A stretch of DNA of 64,000 nt from the NCBI RefSeq assembly GCF_003049685.1, contig NZ_PYSY02000006.1, forward strand, positions 1 through 64,000. Direction: 5' to 3'. Below are positions 35,458-44,559 of the stretch, piece by piece. The notes beneath the pieces were generated by a model that searched no databases, was not told the DNA's origin, and saw only the letters and a program-made list of their open reading frames with translations. Source of the stretch: Brucella pituitosa. Lineage in GTDB: Bacteria; Pseudomonadota; Alphaproteobacteria; Rhizobiales; Rhizobiaceae. How positions within the stretch are numbered: the stretch's first letter is position 1; every line of letters begins with the position of its first letter. The translations under genes were made by a program, and so were the position numbers.

Positions 35458-37541
35458 GTGCCATCCAGGGGATCAATCGCTACGAATATTTTAAAACGAT
35501 CGGAGGTGGAGCTCAGTCTGGGGGGTGCTACCGCCGAAACGTTTTTCATTACATGGCCAATATTCGTTCGACCCCACAGGTTATGTTTAAAACGGTTAAG
35601 TCTGGTTTCGCCAGCGGCTTTATCGGCCTGTCTGCGCAGATGAATTATGTACTGGGAAAGGCCACCCGCATCATCGACCCTTCCGGTGAGGTCGATGGGC
35701 AGCGTGAACTGGATACGGCCTCAACAAAAGACATCGCGTCTCGTTGGGCTGATGGTTTCGAGAAAACCGCGAAAGATGGAAAGCACACGATGCACATGGT
35801 CGCGAGCTTTCCAGCTGGTACGAATATAGGTGCTGTGGAATATATCATTCGTGACACGTGCGAAGAGCTGATCTCTCAGGGGCGGGCTCGTTTTGAATAC
35901 ATCGCTGCAGTTCATAACGATACGAAAAACCCGCACGGTCATATTATCGTCAATCGGCGGAATGCTGAAGGAGAGTGGTTCTATCTCGCCCGGGATCATG
36001 AGTTCAATTATGATCGCTTCAAGGACAGTCTTGTACATCACGGCGCGAAGTATGGCATTGAACTGAATAATTCGTCGCGTTTGTCACGGGGTTTTTCAGC
36101 TTATGCCAAGGACAGCCGCAACACGGCAATGCGTGGAATTGAAGGAAAAATGTTAGACTGCGGTGAGGCGCCATTCAAAGGTCGAGAAAAGGGCTCGTTT
36201 AGCTTTTTTATCACGCTTGATACGAAATTCGGGGAGCGCACGGTATGGGGTGTCGGGCTCTCACCCGTTTTAGCGGCAAGCAGAGCCTCGCGTGGCGATA
36301 CAATCCGGATCAAGCACGAGGGCAAACGCTCGGTGCAGGTTCCTACAGAATGCGGTCAAACCATTACGGTTCATCGTAATGATTGGCGGATCGGTTTTAA
36401 CGGAAAAGAGTACGGTGATTTCGATCAAAGCTCGGAGACGGCGGGCTTTTCATCTGAAGACAGCTCTAAGCTGGGGCGCAGAGTGATCTTGTTGAGTGAC
36501 GAGATTAGCAAATATGAGAACTTTGCTGAAAGCACGGGAGAAGGTTTCGCTTCGATGGCGGTAGCCCTTAGGGGCGCAGCAAGCGCGCTAAACCAAGGTA
36601 AAGACGTTTCGTGTTTCCGAGACTATGTAGATCCTGGACAGGTCGAAGTGCCGACAACTTCTGAAGCCATTCGTTCCGCCTTTGAGAGCTATACAGATAC
36701 TGTATTTTCAATTGCTGCCAAGATCGAAGCCAAGATCGAAAAGCTGGCGCATGAGAAGGCTTCTGAACGGCCCTCCTTGGAAGAACGTTCATTTAAGCAC
36801 TATGATCAACTTCACTGTATGGTGCAGGGGGTGGAAAACGGCTCTTTAAAAGAAGATTCCAGCGGTTCAATTTATTCTGACGCATATCGCCATAAGATTG
36901 CGAGCCGAACACCGGTTAAAATCCTTTCCACGCTCGCGGATAACGGGATTGATCAGGATGAGTTCAATGCTCGCATGAAGATTGAAACTCTACCTTTTGG
37001 CCTTGAGCAGCATTGGGTCTCACGTGATCGTCTTGCGATCGCCAAACACCATGGATTGGATCTCGAAACCCCGTCCGGTTCGGACGACGCTGACGAGAGG
37101 GCTGCAGAGTTGCAGGCATCACTCATTGAAGCATCGGACCGTCACGAGAAATGGATGGAAGATGCGACTGGCTTCTTGGAAAGTTTGGCATCGGTTGCTG
37201 GAAAGCCGTTGCCTGATGAGCTTAGCGACAAGATTGTCAAAGGTATGAATTTAATTCTCGGCGAAGATAGCATGGACGAGCTTCATCGAGCAAATAGCGG
37301 TGTTTTCGCGGATAGAGGATTTGCTATCGATGAATGGCAGGCGTTTGATGTTCTGGTCTCCTACAGCGAAGCGCTTCGTGTTCAAGGCTACGATACCGAG
37401 CCCTTTAACAAAGCGATCGATATTGAGGAACAACGGCTCCTCAAGAACGAAGAAATTGCTCGTCTAAAAGAGGAAGAAGCTCTCACTGAACAGGCACGTG
37501 CCGAGCGGTCGGAAGATGATGGGGAATCCTGGAGTCTTTGA
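35454..37541 (+). CDS. relaxase / mobilisation nuclease (VirD2-like)
   Basis: 695 residues, GTG start overlapping the mobC-like stop. The N-terminal relaxase domain carries the metal-binding three-His motif in EYIAAVHNDTKNPHGHIIVN near residues 148-167. A Tyr-containing region (YFKTIGG, YRRNVFHYM) lies near 10-33, a possible nicking Tyr. The C-terminal 400 residues are acidic and partly coiled, with no helicase motifs. The protein nicks oriT and pilots DNA. No type IV secretion genes are in the window, so the plasmid is mobilisable rather than self-transmissible on this evidence. Confidence 0.83.
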   Translation: MSAIQGINRYEYFKTIGGGAQSGGCYRRNVFHYMANIRSTPQVMFKTVKSGFASGFIGLSAQMNYVLGKATRIIDPSGEVDGQRELDTASTKDIASRWADGFEKTAKDGKHTMHMVASFPAGTNIGAVEYIIRDTCEELISQGRARFEYIAAVHNDTKNPHGHIIVNRRNAEGEWFYLARDHEFNYDRFKDSLVHHGAKYGIELNNSSRLSRGFSAYAKDSRNTAMRGIEGKMLDCGEAPFKGREKGSFSFFITLDTKFGERTVWGVGLSPVLAASRASRGDTIRIKHEGKRSVQVPTECGQTITVHRNDWRIGFNGKEYGDFDQSSETAGFSSEDSSKLGRRVILLSDEISKYENFAESTGEGFASMAVALRGAASALNQGKDVSCFRDYVDPGQVEVPTTSEAIRSAFESYTDTVFSIAAKIEAKIEKLAHEKASERPSLEERSFKHYDQLHCMVQGVENGSLKEDSSGSIYSDAYRHKIASRTPVKILSTLADNGIDQDEFNARMKIETLPFGLEQHWVSRDRLAIAKHHGLDLETPSGSDDADERAAELQASLIEASDRHEKWMEDATGFLESLASVAGKPLPDELSDKIVKGMNLILGEDSMDELHRANSGVFADRGFAIDEWQAFDVLVSYSEALRVQGYDTEPFNKAIDIEEQRLLKNEEIARLKEEEALTEQARAERSEDDGESWSL

Positions 37542-38119
37542 TTGGTAGTGCTTGAGCTCCGACAGCCCAAAACTGACTCCCAATAATTATAAGTTTCGAC
37601 TGTCGCTGCGTTCACGAGCTATCAGTGCAAATCAAGACGATAGGCGGGCTATTCATAAGGACATCGAGATAAAATCCGCCATTTAATTTCTGATAGTGAA
37701 GCAGATACCTTTTTGTAACTTTTCCTGAACATGCTTTAGTCGAAAGCTAGAGCTCGATTATGTCCCGCTATTCTTTCGATGCAGTCGCCCGCTATATTCG
37801 GAAAAAACACCCCGGTTGCCCAGAGTCTGCTGTCGCGTTCTTTGCAAAGGGCAGCTAAGCAAACGATGGATATGAGTATCGCAAAATCCTCAAAGCTCTC
37901 AAAATGCTTCCAGACATGAGCGGTTAAGGAAATTCTTACGATAATTCGAAGGTAACGGTGCTTCTTATTCCAATGCTCAAACGCTCCTATCATGTATGTT
38001 TTTGCGGCGTACGTGCGATTTCCCACGAGCGACAGCGGCAATGCAGTGTGAAACGCATATGAAGGTTGCGAATCATCACGATGCCTTACAAAATAGTGAG
38101 CTAAATAGCGGGGGTTTTT
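37542..38119. other. gap with a possible small minus-strand gene
   Basis: About 580 bases. A minus-strand frame (37736-37993 from an ATG; open further upstream) reads MIGAFEHWNKKHRYLRIIV and LISIVCLAALCKERDS. It looks protein-like but is unrecognised and may be a decayed gene. The rest up to 38119 is the leader of the next gene. Confidence 0.3.
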
Positions 38120-41100
38120 ATGAAATATATCGACATTGCTTTTATCATTCCTTTGAAAGAGGAGTTTGACCACCTTCTTACAGTTTTCAAGAAGCAACAA
38201 GAGTTTGTAGACGGAACTCAGTTTTGGGTGGAGCTTGATTTGGGCCATGGCCTAACAGGGGCCGCGATATTACAAGACGCTATGGGTAAAGCAGCAGCAA
38301 CTCGGGCCACGGAGATGTTGCTTGGTCGGTATAACATCGGAATAATCGCTCTTATAGGTATTGCCGGTGGTCTCGCTCCTGACGTTGGAATAGGGGATGT
38401 TTGCTTCAGCGGTCCAGTTTACGACATTGTCGAAAACACGAAGGTTTCCGACGGGGGCAAAGGCAAAATTAAAATTGACTATAATACCATTCCGTACAAA
38501 ACTGATACTCACCTGTCTTTTTCACTCAAGTATATTTCACTTTCCGATGACGTTAAGCCTCACTACGAGTCGTGGCAGACAAACCAATACTATAGAGCAG
38601 CAGAACTGATCTCTGGGGAGTTTATTGGGAGAGGAAACAAGAACGAAAAAATTGGCATTCCGCAACTGCACGAAGGGTCGATTGTATGTGGCTCAGTCTC
38701 AAAGAGCGATCTTTATAAGAGCAATGTTTCGACGCTTGATCGCAAGCTACTTGCAATTGAAACCGAGGCAGGAGGGGTATTTGCATCAGCCGAACGCAAA
38801 TCTGTTCCAGCTGTAGTTATACGAGGTATCAGCGATTATGCTGATAAGAATAAGAACAAGCTAGAAGAGCAAACAAGTAACAAGGCACGGCAAATCGCGA
38901 TTGATAACGTGATGTGTTTCGTAAAAGTTCAGTTCGAAAATTCGCAATTTATACGCTTCCTGACCAATCGTCGGGATGCGCATAATGGCGTCATCAAGGC
39001 CAATGATGATGCGCTGGCGCGAATGCAATTAGTTCCTGCAGCATTGGACAGCGTGCGAGATGAAGTTCACGAGCAATTGACCCAGCTTTCACCGGAGTAT
39101 CAGGGAAAGTCGAGGGGGTATAGACTTCCCTTGCCAAGGGTTAAGTATGCGGCTTCGAATGCGACCGTCAATCCAAAGTTAAAAAACTTCGATCCGGTAA
39201 ATATACTGGAGGCCGTCACTAAGCATCCGGTGTTATTTTTGACGACTCCAAAGTCATATCCGGACAACAGTTTGCCATGGATTATCGCAGCCGAATTAAG
39301 TCTTATCGAGATAGAGAAGAAGCAAGTTGTTCCGATCGTAATAGACGGTGGTCAGATTAAACCTCCTACTGGCTCGCTTGCGAAGCAAGCGAGCGCAGAT
39401 ATTAATGCCCTGATAAGTGACCAGAATTCGACTTTAACATTTGTCATATATAATTTCGATGCTGGTTCCCGTACCCGAGCAGAGTTTCTTCGCTCGCAGA
39501 TGGAGCAGTACCCAACTGCGCACTTCATTATACTGAATAAGCAGGGCGCTAATCTGACGGATAGCACTCCTCTACTAATCGGAGCGGCTGCTGAAAAATT
39601 TGAACTTTGTCCCATTTCATTCTCAGAGTTATCTGCCTTCTTCAAGCGCGCCTTCAATTTGGAGGATCAGCAAGCAGGCGTCTTGACGCTTCGACTACAA
39701 GATATGTTTAAGAAATTCGACCTTAATGCACATCCTAGTTACTTTGCAGCGCTCGGAAATGACGTGCTTACTAGCCTACTTAAAGCAAACAGACGTTCGG
39801 AGCTGTTACAACTCGCGGTTGGTGGCTTCCTTAGTTTTGTTGTGGCGGGTGACAAGGATGACGTTGTTCTGAGTCGAACAACAAGGGAAACATTTCTAAA
39901 AAAATTCGTCTATCATAGCGAATTCCTAAAAGAGCGATTTGATAATACCTCCTTAATAGAGTTTGTTAATAAATTTGCAGAAGAGAAAGATTTTGAGATA
40001 GACAGTATTCTTTTTATTGGCTCGTTTCAAGAAAAAGGCATTCTTCATTTCGATGAAGAGGGATATGCAAGGATTTCACTACCATTCATCGAGTCTTATC
40101 TGCTAGCGCAAGATCTTGCTGATAAGCCAGATGATGCAATTATATATTTTGACGTCGATAGTGATGACTTCGATTACCCCACGTTTGATATCTACTGCGA
40201 ATTGAATGTGAGCGTTCAGATCGCGGATAGCATCATGGAAAGGATGCATGACAGTTTCGTCCGTGAGCGCTCGCTGAATGAAGAAGAGAATATCCTCCTT
40301 TCGAATTCAATTAGACCTGCGTCCATTGATAATCCCAAGCGTATTAAAGCCCTTCAGGATCAATTGGAGAAAGCAGTCGCGGACGTGGTTGGAAATCGAC
40401 CTAATAGTGCCGAGAAACAGAGAATTTTAGATGTAGCTGAAAAGATCGAAAGCGAAGCACGACAAGTCAAGCAGACCCGAGACGTTGAATCAGATAGTGA
40501 CGTAACATCCAACAGTTCAAATTTGAGACAGCTGTTTAGGATTTGGAGTGTCGCTATCGTTCTGTTAGGCGCCGGCTCTGAGAAACTTGATAGAGACCCA
40601 AAACGCAAATTGTCTCGCCAAATTGTGGAAGTAGGCAGTCTGTTAATTGACAGAATGTTGCGAACTTTCCCGCGAAAGGCATTTGATCAGCTTAAGCTTG
40701 ACATGCAGGCCGACGAGAGTATCCGCTCTTTGTTTGATATTCCGGCGAACGATCCTGTGCCTGAGAAGCATAGAGTTCTAATTGATGCCGTCATCGATGC
40801 GTATGAGTTCTCGCTGTTGGGATATCCAATGCGCATAGTTCTGGAGCAACTTGGAAATTTAGCAAGCCAACCGGTGTTGCGATCCAGTGTGTCCAGTGTT
40901 GAATCCGAAGATGCTATGGAACATTTGATTGCGCGGATCTGGGCTGCGGAAATTGATGCTAGTCGCGAGAAGAATTCACTTATAAAAGCCGTCACTGCTT
41001 TGCCGAACGTGCCCTTTTTACGTGTATCTCTTTCGAGCTACTTCATTGTGCGGGTCTTTTGGAACCATTGGCTGCCCGAGAATCGACTTGCTTTGCTTGA

Positions 41101-41194
41101 TGCAGCGGAGGCGGCCTTGAAACCTCTCCATCGAACTATCGATAGGGGGGAAATCCAACGTATGATTGCTAAAGCTTCGTCGGAAGACGCTTAG
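38120..41194 (+). CDS. nucleoside phosphorylase-domain protein with P-loop-less STAND/NTPase-like region
   Basis: 1024 residues. Residues 1-275 are a PNP/MTAN-fold domain: FIIPLKEEFDHLL, ALIGIAGGLAPDVGIGDV near 75, and IETEAGGVFASAE with VVIRGISDYADKN near 215-240. Acidic residues expected for nucleosidase catalysis are kept. A middle part resembles a STAND NTPase: LPLPRVKY linker, HPVLFLTTPKSYPDNSLPW near 369, and FVIYNFDAG near 441 as Walker B-like. The P-loop Gly-Lys-Ser/Thr is absent (TPKSYPDNS). The last 450 residues are helical, without recognised repeats. PNP domains serve as effectors in bacterial conflict NTPases; an anti-phage role is inferred. A membrane-protein gene follows after 35 bp. 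Confidence 0.7.
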   Translation: MKYIDIAFIIPLKEEFDHLLTVFKKQQEFVDGTQFWVELDLGHGLTGAAILQDAMGKAAATRATEMLLGRYNIGIIALIGIAGGLAPDVGIGDVCFSGPVYDIVENTKVSDGGKGKIKIDYNTIPYKTDTHLSFSLKYISLSDDVKPHYESWQTNQYYRAAELISGEFIGRGNKNEKIGIPQLHEGSIVCGSVSKSDLYKSNVSTLDRKLLAIETEAGGVFASAERKSVPAVVIRGISDYADKNKNKLEEQTSNKARQIAIDNVMCFVKVQFENSQFIRFLTNRRDAHNGVIKANDDALARMQLVPAALDSVRDEVHEQLTQLSPEYQGKSRGYRLPLPRVKYAASNATVNPKLKNFDPVNILEAVTKHPVLFLTTPKSYPDNSLPWIIAAELSLIEIEKKQVVPIVIDGGQIKPPTGSLAKQASADINALISDQNSTLTFVIYNFDAGSRTRAEFLRSQMEQYPTAHFIILNKQGANLTDSTPLLIGAAAEKFELCPISFSELSAFFKRAFNLEDQQAGVLTLRLQDMFKKFDLNAHPSYFAALGNDVLTSLLKANRRSELLQLAVGGFLSFVVAGDKDDVVLSRTTRETFLKKFVYHSEFLKERFDNTSLIEFVNKFAEEKDFEIDSILFIGSFQEKGILHFDEEGYARISLPFIESYLLAQDLADKPDDAIIYFDVDSDDFDYPTFDIYCELNVSVQIADSIMERMHDSFVRERSLNEEENILLSNSIRPASIDNPKRIKALQDQLEKAVADVVGNRPNSAEKQRILDVAEKIESEARQVKQTRDVESDSDVTSNSSNLRQLFRIWSVAIVLLGAGSEKLDRDPKRKLSRQIVEVGSLLIDRMLRTFPRKAFDQLKLDMQADESIRSLFDIPANDPVPEKHRVLIDAVIDAYEFSLLGYPMRIVLEQLGNLASQPVLRSSVSSVESEDAMEHLIARIWAAEIDASREKNSLIKAVTALPNVPFLRVSLSSYFIVRVFWNHWLPENRLALLDAAEAALKPLHRTIDRGEIQRMIAKASSEDA

Positions 41195-41229
41195 AAACTT
41201 TCTTAATTGTGCGGGCGGGTAGAACGGAA

Positions 41230-41757
41230 ATGAGCGAAACAGCTTTGTCAATTAAAGCGATAGAGGTAGAACATGCGTGGAGATATTTCGAAATTCATTC
41301 CAAGCAAAGAATGACGCTTTTTAATTATTTTGTGGCAATTGCCGGATTAATTATTGCATCCGTTGGGGCATCAGCGCAGGCGAATTACTTATTTGTTTCA
41401 GGCTCGCTGGGTATTCTCCTCATTCTTGTATCTTGGATATTCTGGAAATTAGATCAGAGGATGTCTTTTCTAGTAAAAAATGCTGAGGAAAAATATTGTC
41501 TTATCGAAAGTTCTGATTTAAAAAGCGCAATGATCTTCACCGAAGAGCCAAGTAAATTTTACGAAGTAAACAAGTATAAGGGTTACTTTGGTTCTCAATG
41601 GACCGTTGGAAGATCATTTCGAGCGCTATTTCTTTTAATGGCGGCAGTGGGAATCATAACGGCGATATTTTCTGTATTTCGAATTTTTGAGTTCGTGCCT
41701 AACGATGAATTTAATGAACTGCAAATAATACATGTTCGGTATGTTTACATAACTTAG
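41230..41757 (+). CDS. small three-helix membrane protein paired with the PNP-STAND gene
   Basis: 175 residues from ATG 41230 (RBS-like GAACGGAA). Transmembrane segments: LFNYFVAIAGLIIASVGA, YLFVSGSLGILLILVSWIFW and FRALFLLMAAVGIITAIFSV. The first is preceded by a conserved-looking helix (AIEVEHAWRYFEIHSKQRM). The soluble loop between segments two and three holds about 75 residues. The layout resembles small membrane proteins of unknown function seen near defence genes. It is 35 bp downstream of the PNP-STAND gene and probably cotranscribed, possibly as its effector or anchor; this is inference. Confidence 0.68.
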   Translation: MSETALSIKAIEVEHAWRYFEIHSKQRMTLFNYFVAIAGLIIASVGASAQANYLFVSGSLGILLILVSWIFWKLDQRMSFLVKNAEEKYCLIESSDLKSAMIFTEEPSKFYEVNKYKGYFGSQWTVGRSFRALFLLMAAVGIITAIFSVFRIFEFVPNDEFNELQIIHVRYVYIT

Positions 41758-41961
41758 TTTCACGCAGGTTGTTTTCGCTTAAAACATGCGATTACTATAT
41801 TATGTGTTTGGAGTGCAGTAACTATAGATTTTCAGTTAGCGTTGGGAAGAATTAAACTCTAATTGGAAAAGTGCTTTGCTCGTTTGCACGCCACGTGCGC
41901 AGAAGGTTGTGGGATCGGGGAGAAAGATTGAACGAAATTGAATACTTCATTACTGCAATGC

Positions 41962-42310
41962 TCACAGAGCAAGACGGGTTAGGCCTGCGGCCAGAACAAC
42001 GTCAAGGTTGAGGGAGCCAGCAAGTCGTAGCAGATCGTCCCGGTGCTCGGTGATCAGCAACATGTTGATCCTGTTCGAGGCTATATCGTTGAAGATGCCG
42101 GAGTCGCCCGTGGTACCGATACGCCAGAATCGGGTGCCTACGACATCGACGATACGCGAGCCGAACTGGTAGCCGAGTAGATAGAACATGCGAAGATTGT
42201 GTTGGTATATCTGTTCGTGTCGGTCATGATTTCGGTCGGCCGTAGCTCGGTCTCTTGCTCCAGAAGGCCGGAACGGGCGATGTGGAGCTGGACGACGTGC
42301 CGTAATCTAT
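41962..42310 (-). pseudogene. Tn3-family transposase remnant
   Basis: On the minus strand FYLLGYQFGSRIVDVVGTRF and DLLRLAGSLNLDVVLAAGL match the conserved end region of Tn3 transposases (usually about 1000 residues). An upstream frame gives LLEQETELRPTEIMTDTNRY, the preceding segment, so a frameshift lies near 42190. Only about 110 codons remain. Confidence 0.7.
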
Positions 42311-42409
42311 ATGTGGCTGGGGGTCACGAGTAAGGGATATTGAAATCATATATTTGAATGAATTAAAGCCCTTGTGGGTAGGGCTTTTGGTTTCCAGAAT
42401 GAGATTCTT

Positions 42410-43060
42410 TTAGATGAGGCTATTATTTATTAAGTCATCTAAAACGTTTTCGTAATCTACAGCAATCGCATCGATTGCAGTATCAACGTCTAAAATTGGG
42501 AACACGAGACCAGTTTTATTAAAACTGGCTTCCATAACATTAGAGAGCGACCTGCCATGGACATCAAAACTCGTAATCCTGTAAAGTGGATACAAATAGT
42601 CAGGGCGAGCGCCTGCGTAACGCTTCATATTTGCGAGCATGCTACTTACAGGCATTCCTTTAATACCTGAGACCGTAAGCGACGATAACGGCTCCAGCTT
42701 TGAACCCGCTCCAGTGAGAAATGGTTTCCACGTTGGGTTGCCATTCAGGTCGTTAATAAGTTTAATGTAGTCGTGCGCAAAACCTTCGAGCACTTTATTA
42801 TATTTTTTTGATGTCAATGTTAGATCATCAAACAACCAGATATTAGTAAAATAGTTTTCTAGCAGTGATCTAAGAAGTATATGTGAAAAATAACGATCAT
42901 CTACGGTGGCTGAAAGATTAAGGTTTATATTTGAATATTTCAATGATCCTGCGATTGATATAAATCTTAATGTTTCTTGTAGGAAGAATCCAGTCGCATC
43001 ATGCTTCGGTGTATAAGTTTTAATCTGTGTTTGTCTCGCAAGAAAATTTGTGAGTGACAT
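42410..43060 (-). CDS. hypothetical protein, DUF5677-like pattern
   Basis: 216 residues. LLRSLLENYFTNIWLFDD and YPLYRITSFDVHGRSLSN resemble DUF5677-type helical proteins (R-x-x-x-E and Y-R-x-x-S-x-x-x-H-G pattern). No membrane segments. The base composition is AT-rich compared with the metabolic genes at the left end, suggesting acquisition. Function unknown. Confidence 0.5.
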   Translation of the reverse strand: MSLTNFLARQTQIKTYTPKHDATGFFLQETLRFISIAGSLKYSNINLNLSATVDDRYFSHILLRSLLENYFTNIWLFDDLTLTSKKYNKVLEGFAHDYIKLINDLNGNPTWKPFLTGAGSKLEPLSSLTVSGIKGMPVSSMLANMKRYAGARPDYLYPLYRITSFDVHGRSLSNVMEASFNKTGLVFPILDVDTAIDAIAVDYENVLDDLINNSLI

Positions 43061-43159
43061 ATTATAGCCCCTGTTGTGGTTTGCCTTTTCTGCACTAATA
43101 ATAAATTGGAATCAATCAGTTCCATAATTATGCTTATCTGACTTTTTCTTGTAGGGGGG

Positions 43160-44266
43160 TGGGTTCTAGTTTGAAGTGCGACTTGCAAATGATAACAATG
43201 AGTTATCCAATGCAAGGAACCTGTCATGGAACGCACCTACGCGCATATTGATCTGGATGAACGCCGCAGAATAGCGCGCTGGCGCACCGCAAAGCTCTCC
43301 GTTGACGTTATTGCTGAGAAGCTTGGAAGGCACCGCTCGACCATTTTTCGTGAACTCAAGCGCAATCAGTTTCACGATGATGAGATCAAGGATTTAAACG
43401 GCTATTACTGCACGATTGCCGAGCAGAAATCCCGCGAGCGGCGTTCAAAGCAACGTAAGCTGATCCGGTATGATGAGCTACGGCAGTCCGTGATCGATCA
43501 CATCAGCGATGGATGGTCGCCGCAACAGATTGCAGGGAGAATGCGATTGGAACGCCATCCAATCTCTGTCAGTCATGAAACGATCTATCAGTTTGTGTAT
43601 TCGACCGACGGTCGAAAAGAAGAGCTTTGGAAATATCTGCCGGAACGTCGTGCCAAACGACGCCCACGTCATGCCCGGCGTCATCATGGACGCCGCTTTC
43701 CACCAGAACTGAGCATCCTTTATCGTCCAGACATGGTTGCCAGACGCAAGCAGTTCGGACACTGGGAATGCGACCTTATCCAGTTTCGCAAGAGGTTCGG
43801 CAAGGCCAATGTGACGTCTCTAGTCGAGCGGGTGAGCCGCTTTACGGTTTTGTTGCGCAACAATGATCGTCAGTCACGACCAGTGATGGATGGGGTGATT
43901 AGGGTACTCCAACCCCTGCCCCAAATAGCCCGTCGCTCCATCACGTTTGATCGTGGCACTGAGTTCACAGAATGGGCTTATCTGCAGAATGGGATCGGGT
44001 CGCAAACATGGTTCTGTGATCCGCAGTCACCCTGGCAGAAAGGCACCGTTGAAAACACCAACAGACGCACAAGACGATGGCTTCCCCGAGATCTTGATCC
44101 GCTCACCCTCAGTGATCGAGACCTCGCCTTCATCTGTCATCGCCTCAACAATACGCCGCGCAAATGTTTGGGTTACAAAACACCTGCAGAAGTCTTTCGG
44201 CAAAAATTAATCGCAAACAGACATCGTTTTGCGTAAGCACAAACGGCAAAAGTCGCGCTTCAGCAT
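43160..44266 (+). mobile_element. IS30-family insertion sequence, complete
   Basis: Contains one intact transposase. Imperfect terminal repeats: TTGAAGTGCGACTTGC near 43171 on the left and CTGAAGCGCGACTTTTGC (reverse strand) near 44245-44262 on the right. Exact outer limits are approximate. It abuts the left end of a second, distinct IS30 element. Confidence 0.7.
43226..44236 (+). CDS. IS30-family transposase
   Basis: 336 residues, complete. HTH of the IS30 type: YAHIDLDERRRIARWR, IAEKLGRHRSTIFRELKRN. DDE catalytic core: FGHWECDLI with the first Asp, RSITFDRGTEFTEW with the second, and SPWQKGTVENTNRRTRRWLP with the Glu. The ending LGYKTPAEVF is typical. It should be active. Confidence 0.93.
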   Translation: MERTYAHIDLDERRRIARWRTAKLSVDVIAEKLGRHRSTIFRELKRNQFHDDEIKDLNGYYCTIAEQKSRERRSKQRKLIRYDELRQSVIDHISDGWSPQQIAGRMRLERHPISVSHETIYQFVYSTDGRKEELWKYLPERRAKRRPRHARRHHGRRFPPELSILYRPDMVARRKQFGHWECDLIQFRKRFGKANVTSLVERVSRFTVLLRNNDRQSRPVMDGVIRVLQPLPQIARRSITFDRGTEFTEWAYLQNGIGSQTWFCDPQSPWQKGTVENTNRRTRRWLPRDLDPLTLSDRDLAFICHRLNNTPRKCLGYKTPAEVFRQKLIANRHRFA

Positions 44267-44522
44267 GACCTCACACAGGGGGTACATTCTGTTTTAAACT
44301 GCAACATGCCAATGAATTCATGTGGTTAGCCATGGAGGAAATTGGATGTCAAATTGCTACTCACAGATCACTTTAGCGGAACGTCGCCGGTTATTTGAGC
44401 TGAAACAGCTTAAACTCCCTCTCGGCGATATTGCGCGGCTGATGGGCCGTCATCGCTCGACGATCTATCGCGAGATCAAGCGCAACAGCTTTCGGGATGC
44501 CGAGATTTCAGACTATAATGGC

Positions 44523-44530
44523 TATCATAG
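44523..44530. repeat. IS66 target-site duplication, left copy
   Basis: TATCATAG, repeated exactly at 50393-50400, flanks the IS66 element. Eight bases is the duplication length usual for IS66. Confidence 0.9.
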
Positions 44531-44559
44531 GTAAGCGTTCGCTGCGGACCACTTGTGTC

